From the NCBI GenBank assembly GCA_029204225.1, contig CM055095.1:38556141-38620140 (forward strand): a stretch of DNA of 64,000 bases, in the 5' to 3' direction. The translations under genes were made by a program, and so were the position numbers. Below the pieces are notes generated by a model. The model was not told the DNA's origin. It saw only the letters and a list, made by a program, of their open reading frames with translations, and ran no database searches. This document shows, in pieces, positions 31,486 through 41,489 of this stretch. This DNA comes from Diphasiastrum complanatum (Eukaryota; Streptophyta; Lycopodiopsida; Lycopodiales; Lycopodiaceae). Each line of letters starts with the position of its first letter. Positions within the stretch are counted from its first letter, which is position 1.

Positions 31486-32262
31486 TTACATCTCAATAAG
31501 GCTAACTACTTGCTTATGGATATAAGTGTCCACTTTGGATGCTTCACTTATTCTCATAAGAAGATTACAACTTGCCTTTAATATTGAAAACTTACAATTT
31601 TCATCTTTATGAATGACCACATCATTCATGATCTTATTGAAACCAAAAGATCCTACATTATGAAGATATTTCCATTTCCTTGACTTCATAACTAATGTAA
31701 GCTTACAAAGAAAACATATTTTGCTATCTTTTAAGACATCACACTCAACTAGTATTGCCTTAATCCACCTTTGAGATACAAAAATCTCTTCAAAGCAAAA
31801 TGGTTCTTCATAAGTTGACATGATAACATAAATGAAACTATTTTCATTTTGATATTGCTCCTTATTCTTGATTGATTTCTCTTGGATAATAGCAATAAGT
31901 TTGAACGTATCTAAAGTTCCAAACAAACTAATCTCCAAGGACATGAAATAAATCCAAGTTACTTTTATGAAAGTGACATCTATCTTTGCATCTTGAACCA
32001 AAGAATGCACTTCCAAATGAAAAATCTCAAAAGATTTGACATGTGTTGTGATGGACTCTTGAAGACATATCTTGCAAGTCCTTGTGAGACTCCAAGCCTC
32101 ATTCACCTTTCCACAAAGGAAACACCTTCCCTTGGACTGCATTTCAAACTTGAAGCTCCATCCTTCACCTTGGCCCCCTTGCTTTGGTTCTCCTTGGATG
32201 GATTGGTCTTCTTTTTGTAGCATCTTGAGAAAATATATCCTCCCTTGCCACAAAGGTTGCAC
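31486..32262 (-). CDS. unknown ORF1 of the 5.3-kb element (258 aa)
   Basis: The N-terminal 45 residues overlap a zinc knuckle in another frame and are probably not native. From residue 47 the protein has CxxC at 47-50 and CxxC at 63-66, suggesting a four-cysteine zinc site. Residues 148-257 (FCFEEIFVSQRWIKAILVEC ... VDTYIHKQVVSLIEM) repeat in ORF2. At DNA level the duplicated segments are spaced 678 bp apart (GCTAA at 31501 and 30823), exactly 226 codons. The stop at the end is directly followed by the ORF2 ATG. No family is recognised. Confidence 0.6.
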   Translation of the reverse strand: MQPLWQGRIYFLKMLQKEDQSIQGEPKQGGQGEGWSFKFEMQSKGRCFLCGKVNEAWSLTRTCKICLQESITTHVKSFEIFHLEVHSLVQDAKIDVTFIKVTWIYFMSLEISLFGTLDTFKLIAIIQEKSIKNKEQYQNENSFIYVIMSTYEEPFCFEEIFVSQRWIKAILVECDVLKDSKICFLCKLTLVMKSRKWKYLHNVGSFGFNKIMNDVVIHKDENCKFSILKASCNLLMRISEASKVDTYIHKQVVSLIEM

Positions 32263-32384
32263 TTAGGATCCATTCTTTCCTTCAATAGGATGCCAGCTAT
32301 TGATGCCATGTGAATAAAAACCTGTGATATGATTCTACAAATGTAATTTGTGACTTTCAAGAGACTAGATTTGAACATCTTCAA
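32103..32384 (-). pseudogene. gag-like zinc knuckle remnant
   Basis: This 93-aa frame contains KCNLCGKGGYIFSRCYKKK, which has the C-x2-C-x4-H-x4-C spacing of a retroelement nucleocapsid but with Tyr in place of His. A basic tail follows. A frameshift near 32130 would join it to ORF1. It suggests the non-pol ORF was fused behind a gag end. Confidence 0.6.
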
Positions 32385-32399
32385 TAATCTAGAATGATC

Positions 32400-33971
32400 T
32401 ACAAAAGATCTAGCTCACAAACCTAAGAATGAATCTTCACACTAATGACTAGTTACTTGGAAACTTTGCTTTGATCACTAAGACAAAAGCACACAATATT
32501 TGAATCAAATCACAAAAGAAATCAGATCCAATCTCCTATTGGACTCATCAAATACCAATGACTCTTTCTTTTGAAAGTTGAAATGGATATGAAAAGATTT
32601 GACACGTAGATTTTCCTTTTCACTTGACTAGTTCTCTCAACACTTGAGATTCTTGAACAAAAGATGGGTTTTGTTTCAAACACATGAAAATAAAAATTAA
32701 TCACTTCTTTTGGACTCACTCTTGACCCAAATAATCTCACTCTTGAGATTTAGAATGAATTTGATTTGATTTGAAAACAAACTATACCACCAATTTTTCA
32801 CAAAGCTTAAAAATTAGACAACTAGAGATTCACAAAGATCTCAACCATACATGAATACTCAAATATGGACTCCTCCTCATTATAGACATCAAATGGGATC
32901 ACTAAGTGACCCTCACACTCTCACAAAGAAAGTTGAATAGAATTAATTTGAGTTTCATACATACTATGTCAATTTTTGCTCAACAAATTGAATTCAATCA
33001 CTCCTATTGGATTCCACCAATTACTCTATCTTTTAAGACTTGGAATGAAATTCAAAATCAAAAGTTGTGATTTTTCTCACTAATATATTGTGCTTCAAAG
33101 AGCTAATGCCACTTAGAAAGATTTGATCACTTAGGAGAAGACAAACTCTCCACCAATAACAACACAAAATGAGCTTCTAGATCTTGCCCTCTACAAAGGA
33201 ATGAACTCTTAGAAAATTGGATGTCTCTCTACAAATTTGTCATAGACACCTTAATGACTCTTTTCAAACCTTACAATCACTAAAACAAATTGAGTAGGGT
33301 TGAACAATGTGACTTGGATCTCAATCTCTTTTCTAGAACTCTCAATTTAAGCCAATCTATGTCAAATTCTACAAAAGATTTGCATAGATGCTCTATATGC
33401 ACTAGAAACTCTCAAAAGTTTCACTTTGGAGGACAGATCCAAGGATGTTTTCTAGAAAATTGATGCTTCTAAACTTGACCCTATCACTCTTGAACAAATC
33501 TAGAGTGATGGTACAATGGATTACAACCTCTCACCTTGCATATCACTCCTTAATCTATGATTTTTAGCAAAATCTCTCTCAACTTCAACATGCACTCAAA
33601 AAATCAGAGATAATCAATTAAAGCACCTAATTCAAGCTTCAAATTTAATTTCTTGACTGATCTGATCCAAGAACTAATCAAGTGATTAGATTCTCTATAA
33701 AAAATGCTTGATTTTGCAGCAAAAATCACTCAAATTGGCTATGTGAGTCAAATTCTACAAATTTTTGAAATTTCTCAGTAAAAACCGATATGTACGGCCT
33801 CACACGTGTGAAAAGGGTTCCTACAGCCCACCACAAGATCTGGACCAAAAATTTTGAGGATAGCTATCAAATCCAACTCGCTACACAAAATTTGACTAGT
33901 TTCCAAAAAACTGCTAATTTTGGCTTTGATTTGGATTAACCCTATCAATTTCAACAAAAACTCTTGTACTT
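32400..33971 (-). other. long leader of the 5.3-kb element
   Basis: About 1.5 kb of AT-rich sequence between the primer site and the first frame. The longest frames are below 90 codons and have no recognised domain. A CACACGTGTG palindrome lies at 33801-33810, close to the primer site. Confidence 0.6.
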
Positions 33972-33984
33972 GGCTCTGATACCA
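33972..33984 (-). promoter_or_regulatory. primer-binding site, initiator-Met tRNA type
   Basis: The minus strand reads TGGTATCAGAGCC directly at the LTR end. It is exact, so the element is copia-like in priming. Confidence 0.95.
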
Positions 33985-34815
33985 TGTGGAGAAAGTACAA
34001 AAAGGACCAAGAGTGGATCCTAATCTGATCCTCAAGAGGGATTGGTTGTTAGATTACTTGATCTATCAATCTACTTCAGATTAAGATCAATCTAGATCAA
34101 TTCTAGACACAAAATCCTAACAAGAACAATCATTAATTAAAGGTAAGTGTACTTTATGGTTTCACACGTGTGAAACACTGTATGAGTACAGATTCCAGCC
34201 TGAAAATCAAGTACACATTGATAGAACCTCAAAACAATCAAAACAAACGTAGAGAAATGGAGAGAATCACTCAAAATTGCTTCCAAAACCAAGATTAGTG
34301 TCTCACAATGATTATGGCCAAATGTGGCTCTATATATACAATAAGTGCGATCTCATGGTACTGATCATCCCTCTGATCCCACATGTGTGAAGGTGCTTTG
34401 CCATATGATAATTCATCATGCAAAACTAACACTTGGACAAAACCTTCTATTTTGAGCACTTTTGGTCTATTTTCCTTCTATATGGAGATCTACTTGGAAA
34501 TCTTCTAGAACTCAAAATTTGCCTACTTCAGCTTATTCCACATGTGTGAGCTATCCTCTACACATGGGATATGACACCTAACCAAAGGATGTGGCTCATG
34601 CAATCAATAGATTGATGCCATGTGTCATATGTCTAGAAAACTAGTTTTGGCCTTTTTAGCCACTAGAACTTGAATTAAATCATATGTACATCCTATATGA
34701 TTATGTTACATGACAAGTACACTATTTTTACACGTGGGAACAGGCTCCACACATGTGTGTTTATCTATATACAAGATTTTTGGCCTCTACCAAGCTTATT
34801 TTTGCATTTTTCACA
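33985..34815 (-). repeat. 5' LTR of the 5.3-kb element
   Basis: Same length and ends as the copy at 29522-30352. TATATATA is at 34331-34338 and GTTTCACACGTGTGAAAC at 34159-34176, both unchanged between the copies. Confidence 0.95.
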
Positions 34816-35100
34816 CTCCTTCCTTCCCTCAAGTCCCAATCACACCCCCCCCCCCCCCCCGCCACACGCTAGGCTGGGCGTGAAGCCCAGCTTTCCCCTC
34901 CTCCCCCCTCCGGGCCACTATGAGAGTTCGGCACCTAGGGGCCGCAGGGGCCCACGTGACTCCCCCACCCCGGATAGGCGCTATCCGTACAGGTTCGGGG
35001 AGGGGATGCTCGTGTTGTTGCGCAATAGCGCGCGCCCACCCGCGCTAGCGCCTCCAGGTGTGACATTGTCACACCTGAGTACCTCGAATACTCTCCTGAG
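34816..35100. other. GC-rich island with hairpins
   Basis: It starts with pyrimidine runs, including 17-18 consecutive C near 34843-34860, then becomes strikingly GC-rich compared with the AT-rich surroundings. Perfect hairpins are CGGATAG/CTATCCG (34971-34987) and AGGTGTGACA/TGTCACACCT (35056-35076). The plus frame 34697-35104 through it is Pro/His-rich and likely spurious. Origin unknown. Confidence 0.6.
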
Positions 35101-38100
35101 ATAAGTTCTCTATCCCTAGCATCATATGCCAGAAAATATCAACCATTCAATCTTGATAGACTTAACTGCTCCTAATTAACTGGAGATTTTAGGCTGAAAA
35201 ATAGTACACAAGCATTCCTTGACTACAATATGTAAAGGTAAGCAATTTCTCATAAGTGAACAATCACTTAATGAAAATACCTATGAGATCCAAACAATCT
35301 CAAGTTTGTACATAAATTTAGAGTTCAAATAACAAATCTAAATTTTAACTCCACCAATTGATCAAGAATTACTCATCATCTTAAGAATCATCATATTTTC
35401 ATATAATCATCTAATGACCTTTAAGTATCAATTTATGATCCGTCAATCATAAATATATAGAATCTTATGATTCGTCAATCATAATCTATCAGATTCTAAA
35501 CCCACACTTAATCATTTAGAGATACTGGAGTATATGCACAACATACCACTCAGGAAATATAAGAAACATTCTGAAATCTTTTCCACAAGGAAAATTACTG
35601 AATTCCAAGAATATTCTTCCACTTCGATTCTTAACCAGATTATGAGTTCCAAATTCTACAATCAATCAAGTGATTAAAGACAAATATAACATTTGTCTTT
35701 AATAATAATAAACTTTATACAATCACCTAGAACCACATCTAGAGATTATAAAGTTCTGCTGAATTCCAACTGAATTCAGTGGCTATCCTTGACATTAGTT
35801 AGACTCTGTCAACCAATATATATATATGAGCTCACTGGGATATAGTCAATAACTTAGGATATTTCTCCTTCAAGAAATATTCTATATCAAGAATCTTCTA
35901 TATTCTATGCACAGTTCTCAAAAAATGAATTCAAATGACTCAGTAATCATGTGACTTATAAGCAATATAGATCAAAATAAACAGTTCCAGGTGAATTCTC
36001 TTCACATTGCTTATTTATCCAATTAACTTCTAATCAGAAGTAATCCAATTACTCAAGTCAATTGTAAATGATTCAGAAATCTTAAATGTCTAGGTGCAGA
36101 TCTCAATTATACATGTATAACACCACATTTAGATCTTCTTCCAAACCATAAATAAGTTAATGAGTTATCCTTTCCACAGAAAGAGACATACTTGCAAGTA
36201 TCTGTTCCACACATTACTTGTTCATATGTCTATGTACTTTGACTAGTTTAAGTATATGATATAAACTCAATACATAGGAAACACATAGTAGATCCACAAG
36301 ATTAAGATATATATAAGCAACTTATCCAACTATGTTCCTATACATAAACATAGGCTATAAACTGACAAATATCCACAATATGCATATGTTACTCACATAA
36401 TTCACTGAGAATCTTGCAACTCAGCTACCAAAAAACTCTATCTCTCATGAGTAAATAACATATTTGGAAAATCTTTGAAGTGAATAACTCCACATCAAAA
36501 GTTTTCCAACCATCTAATTCTTATTAACAAAATTCCTTCTACCAATTAGCCTACAACAGATGTTAGCGTACAAACCAAGATTAGACTAACTCATACAGAC
36601 ATCTTTGGACATAAAGTTAAGATTAAAGCTTTATTCCACTGATCCAATCCATATCAAAATGGTACTTTAATCAGTGAATCTTAATTTAATCTTTATCAAT
36701 ACTTTCCATATTAATGAATATCTCACAGCTCAATAACCCCAAAACTCATCTAGTTCCTTTACTCAAAATAATCACTTAGAGAGGAGAGTTTGTCTATTTC
36801 AAACTGGATAGTTCTACCATTGCACACATACAAGACTTTTTCCCAAAATCAATGCAGCTCACTGATTCCTCGAAAGACTTATTCCTATCTTTTCTTCCCT
36901 CCTTTTAAAAAAGAAATTTCATAGTTTCGATTTAAAAGTTCTCAGGATACAACGTATAAGATATCAAAAAATTCGAAAAAGTCAGTAATGAGTATCCAAT
37001 ACTATTACAAACATGACTTCTTCCTCAGAATCATAGAATGTCTTATCCCAAATGATAGAAATATTATCTCTCAATAATCAACTATCAAATAGAGACTAAC
37101 GTTAGGGTTCAGGAAACCTAAGTTCCGAGCCATATTCAAAAATCTTATGTGGAAGTACAATTTCATATAATTATAACAGTCCTTCAGAACAGAGTTCTAC
37201 ACTAGAAGGAATTATATGAATCTCAATCCAATTGTCATGTAATAAGAAATTTCTAAAGAGTAGAGGTCTAATAAAATAGAGAAATAGATTTAAGGGCTTC
37301 CATATTTTGTAATTAATGAGATGTAATTTAGGGATTGATCTATATCTCATAATTCCCAAAATACCCTTGGTAAAAATCAATGGACTCTGTTAGTGTTACC
37401 ATTACAGCAATCACTAACCATCGGTCTACAGATCATTCTACCCAAGAAATCTCTTTTAGAATCACTGATGTCTCATACCACCAGCTTTTCCTCCAAGAAT
37501 TCTCTGCATCTAGATCTGTTTTGCCCAAAAAGTCAAAAAAGACGATTTGGTTATCCTATACTTAGATATAAGATAAAAAACACAACCAATTCTTGGAGAT
37601 AATCCTGGCAATTGAAATCTCTCATGCTTCTTTAGTGTTATCATATTGTACCCAACATGGATAAACATAATGTATCATCCAATACAATAGAATGTATCCT
37701 AATCCAAAAGAAACATAGATTTCAACAAAAACCGAATATCATACTGTCCTAGATATCCAATATCTATTCCAGAATCGATAAAAAAAACTTAATTCTTTTA
37801 ACAAGTTAGAACTCTCTTGGTTGTTACTATCATTATAGAGAAATACTCTATAACCGAAAAGAATCCAAATTACTAGATTCCTATATGGAACACCTTCTAT
37901 TTGCATTAATTTGCAAGATCCAAATCCAATTGCAAAACAAAGATGGTTTCATAAATGGATTATCAGTCTTGCCGTTGATTTTCCCTTAGAATCCTTGAAT
38001 TCTCAAAATTCTAATTCACACTGGGGAAAGGGAATCCCAATTCTCAGAGGCAGTCTTCTTAAATAATTCCCAATTTTATTCTCACTTGCAATTAGTTATA

Positions 38101-38990
38101 CTTCAGGAATTGAATGTAAATTTAATAATTGGATCCTTAAGACCAGCAATCATCTACATATCAGACTTCCACTTTTTCTTCTCCCCTTCCAAAAATGGTT
38201 CAGGTTAACAAAACCTCAAATTTGTACTAGGAAAAAGCTCAATTTGGTATCGCTAACTTTAGCACTATCCCCCTAACAGTTTTGATTTGTTCATTAAGTG
38301 CCGCACTTAATCCTTGGAAAATCCCCTTATAGATCAACATAGAACTGTTCTTCTGGATTTACATTATTCTTGGTCCTTATTGATCCCTAGAACAAGAAAT
38401 GCTCCTCAATTGACAGATTCACAAAATCTTCAACTAAAAGTGAAGGGTACAGTGATCTTAACAATTGACTGATTTCAACTCAGTAAGATCATTCACTTTA
38501 TAAGTCATTTCTGTTTGATCAATAACCAAAGAATGGGAACAAATCAAAAACATCCATGGTTTCTTCAAATTTTACGTAAACTAGGATTTTCATGTTCCAT
38601 TCAATATGGACCTAAACTATGAAAATCGACCAAACATCGACTTGACAGTTTCACAATTACCATCTAATATTGGAAGGATTCTGAAACATCCAGCATGCAT
38701 CCTACGTGACATGCAGTGATTTCAAAAAAAATCAATTTTTACGTAAATTGCCAAGAAACTGAAAAATTAGCACTGGGATTCACAAAATCACTTTGAAATG
38801 GACCAAATGTGAAAATCGATTAAAATGATTGATTTATCAACTTCGTAGGCACTGTCACATATCAAATTCGACATGCACTGATTTTTTTTTGAAAAAACGA
38901 AAAAAAATCCCGTAATTAGCCTAGCCACTAGGAAATCTGCTTTTTGAACTAGAATTGCCAAAAAAATAACTTCATGCAAGAAATCTTCTG
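35101..38990. other. 3.9-kb AT-rich interval, nothing recognised
   Basis: No frame exceeds about 70 codons and none shows a domain. There is no LTR end, primer site, purine tract or long repeat that I can see. The composition is uniform, with many short ATCATT/GATTC words. It separates the GC-rich island from a gypsy RT that starts abruptly at 38991. It could be a very old non-coding retroelement interior. Confidence 0.4.
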
Positions 38991-39962
38991 AGGAGTGTGG
39001 ACTACAAAGGGTTGAATAAAGTAACTATTAAAAATAAATATCCTTTGCCTCATATGGATGATCTGGTAGATCGATTAGGTGGAGCTAAATACTTCACAAA
39101 GATAGATCTTAGAACTGGATATCATCAGATTAGGATTCATCCAGGTGACGTGCAGAAGACTAGTTTTTGGACAAGATTCGGTCACTATGAATTTCTCGTG
39201 CTTCCTTTTGGGTTAACGAATGAACCAACTACGTTCCAACAGATGATGAACGATCTTTTTTGTCCATATCTAGGGAAGTTTGTGGTTGTATTCTTAGATG
39301 ATATTCTCATCTACAGTAGAACACTTAAGGAGAATTTGAGTCATTTTAAGACTGTCTTAGATATTCTCAGACGAGAGAAACTCTATGCTAAGGAATCTAA
39401 ATGTGAGTTCTTTAAGCATGAGTTGTTGTATCTCGGTCATAAGATCACCCGTAGTGGGTTCAAGATTGACAAGAGTAAGGTCAAGATAGTGCTTGATTGG
39501 CCGCTACCGAAGATGGTTAGAGAAGTTAAATCTTTTCTTGGTTTTACAATTTTCTTTTGTAAGTCAATTGAGGATTATGCTAAAGTGGCGGCACCCTTCA
39601 ATAATTTGATAAAGGCAGAGTTAATAGAAAGAAAAAGAGAGGTCAACTTAGCGAGCCTATTGAGTGGAATGAAGAATTGAACCAATGCTTTGAGAAACTC
39701 AAGCAAATGGTTGCTTCAGCTCCTATCTTACAGATCGCGAATCCTGATATACCTTACGTCGTGCGAACTGACGCAAGTGATTCGGCGATAGGGGCAGTTC
39801 TTCTACAAGAGAGTAGGCCAATAGCGTTTGAAAGCAAGAAACTCATGGGGCCTCAGTTGCGTTATACAACTCAGGAGAAAGAGTTATTTGTTGTGATACA
39901 TGCACTTAAAACCTGGAGGCATTACCTTTATGATAGTCAGTTTATAATGTATACAGATCAGT
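38991..39962 (+). pseudogene. Ty3/gypsy reverse transcriptase and RNase H
   Basis: It opens abruptly with VDYKGLNKVTIKNKYPLP and runs through DLRTGYHQIRI, FGLTNEPTTFQQMMND, the catalytic VVFLDDILIYSR (about 39284-39320) and LGHKITRSGFKID. A frameshift near 39600 leads to RNase H (APILQIANPDIPYVVRTDAS, DSAIGAVLLQ), which ends at MYTD near 39955, where an opposite-orientation LTR begins. It is well preserved, with an intact FLDD, but both ends are cut. Confidence 0.92.
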
Positions 39963-41226
39963 ATCGTACTATACCAACAAGGTTAGTATAGATTTTTGTA
40001 GCAAATAGTGTCGTTCCCACAGAGGACAGTGTTAGAAAGTTATGTTTTTGGTACAATTTATGACAAGTGGTATTGAGTGTTATTCTGGTTGTCGACAGAC
40101 ATTAAAAAATAACTAGTATTAATTATATTTGGGTGTGTGATGTTGATAATTTTCAGAACAACAATCTGGCCTCTAACGAATAGAATGAAATGCGTTCTAT
40201 AGATGAGATATTATCAGAGTAGTACAAGAGTACTACACTCTGGCTGATTAAGGTGTCAACAGAGAGTCGAGAAATGTTCGATGTATTCACGACTGTAGAG
40301 ACAATTAATCAATCGTGTTCACAAACTATTCATTTCTAGACAGAAGTCCTCAACAACTAAAGTCCAAATTAAATGTTAAAGAACACGAATGGTTTTAGAG
40401 CACGTTAAAAACTTATGTCAATGACAACCAGGTAAACAGATCAAAGACTCAATTCCTCAGACATGGACTGTCATCTCATATGTATACATATAGCTTTATT
40501 CAATGATCGTGCTAGACTGTACCAAAGATAGTCGTTATTCGAGTGCCAAAAAGAAAGTATTTGCGAGAGACGAATAAGATTGTTTTAAGACAGTTCTTTA
40601 GAGCATGCTTTACGGATACACAACAAACGACTGTAATGCACTAGAGAGTCTATCTGATCAGAGAGTACTTCATGTACTGCGTTAGAGATTGTTAGCAGAC
40701 TCAAGATCACTCACACTCAACAGTGCGAAGAACAGAGATAAGAGAGGATAACTCATAGAACTCTATTCACTTCTTCAATCTCTTACATATGCATAAAATC
40801 TTCTCTCTCGATGCTCGAGACTGAAGTGTGAGATCAATATATGTTCTACGGGACGAACAAACACACCTCTTAAACAATAGGTGCGTCGCTCCCGTGAACG
40901 AGTCTAGTTAACAATTAGACTGAAAATACGTTCAATTATACCATGAAAGGTATATTTAACTAAGAGCTAAAGTTACTCTAGTTTAACATGTCTTTTCATA
41001 TCTAGCCGTTTCGTGTGGATGACCTAGTAAAGGTTATCCAAGGCAATGTCTTTCCTATTAAAGGTCTTTCCCTTAATTACAAGGCAAGTACTTAGGAGAT
41101 ATATTTCCAAAAAATGACTTTAGGCCTCTTCATGATTTATACTTAACCAGCTCATATCTTCACTTTCGAGTATATCATGCCATATTTATGTTGATATCCA
41201 ATTTCTAACAATAAGGTGGCATCACA
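39963..41226 (-). repeat. gypsy 3' LTR (about 1.2-1.3 kb)
   Basis: The minus strand starts TGTGATGCCACC after the purine tract TTGAGGAAGGGGATA (41227-41241). Near its end it has GGGAACGACACTA, the U5 motif also seen around 61400 in another gypsy LTR. The far edge is uncertain: a TG occurs at 39997, while the RNase H target stops at about 39962. It interrupts the plus-strand RNase H. Confidence 0.7.
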
Positions 41227-41489
41227 TATCCCCTTCCTCAAATGTGAAACGTCCTCATGAACATAACATCTTCTTTTGAGAATTATTCACGAAACATTCT
41301 GTTCTTCAGATTTTCGTTAAGGCGAAAAGATATTTCTTCATTTAATTGAATAGGTTGTTTTGAGTTGAACTTTGAATTGTTGATGAAAACTGGAATCAAT
41401 CTGCAAAGCATCTTTAAACTTCAAAAATTTAGCATCCCATAGAAACATCAGCACAACAAAAACATGAATGAATGTTTTATGAACGATTC

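Larger units (their letters stand above)
29522..34815 (-). mobile_element. nearly complete non-autonomous LTR element (5.3 kb)
   Basis: Two 831-bp LTRs in direct orientation enclose about 3.6 kb. They differ by about a dozen substitutions by eye (roughly 98% identical), so the insertion is young compared with its neighbours. The primer site at 33972-33984 and the purine tract at 30353-30365 set the minus orientation. No RT, integrase or protease is recognised. Coding capacity is limited to a zinc-knuckle scrap and two adjacent unknown frames. Flanks GTCCT and CTCCT are a possible target duplication with one mismatch. Confidence 0.9.

Noticed and set aside
39963-41226. Target-site duplication of the LTR inserted in gypsy RNase H
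   Set aside because: The other side of the RNase H target is not found next to this element, so the duplication cannot be tested.
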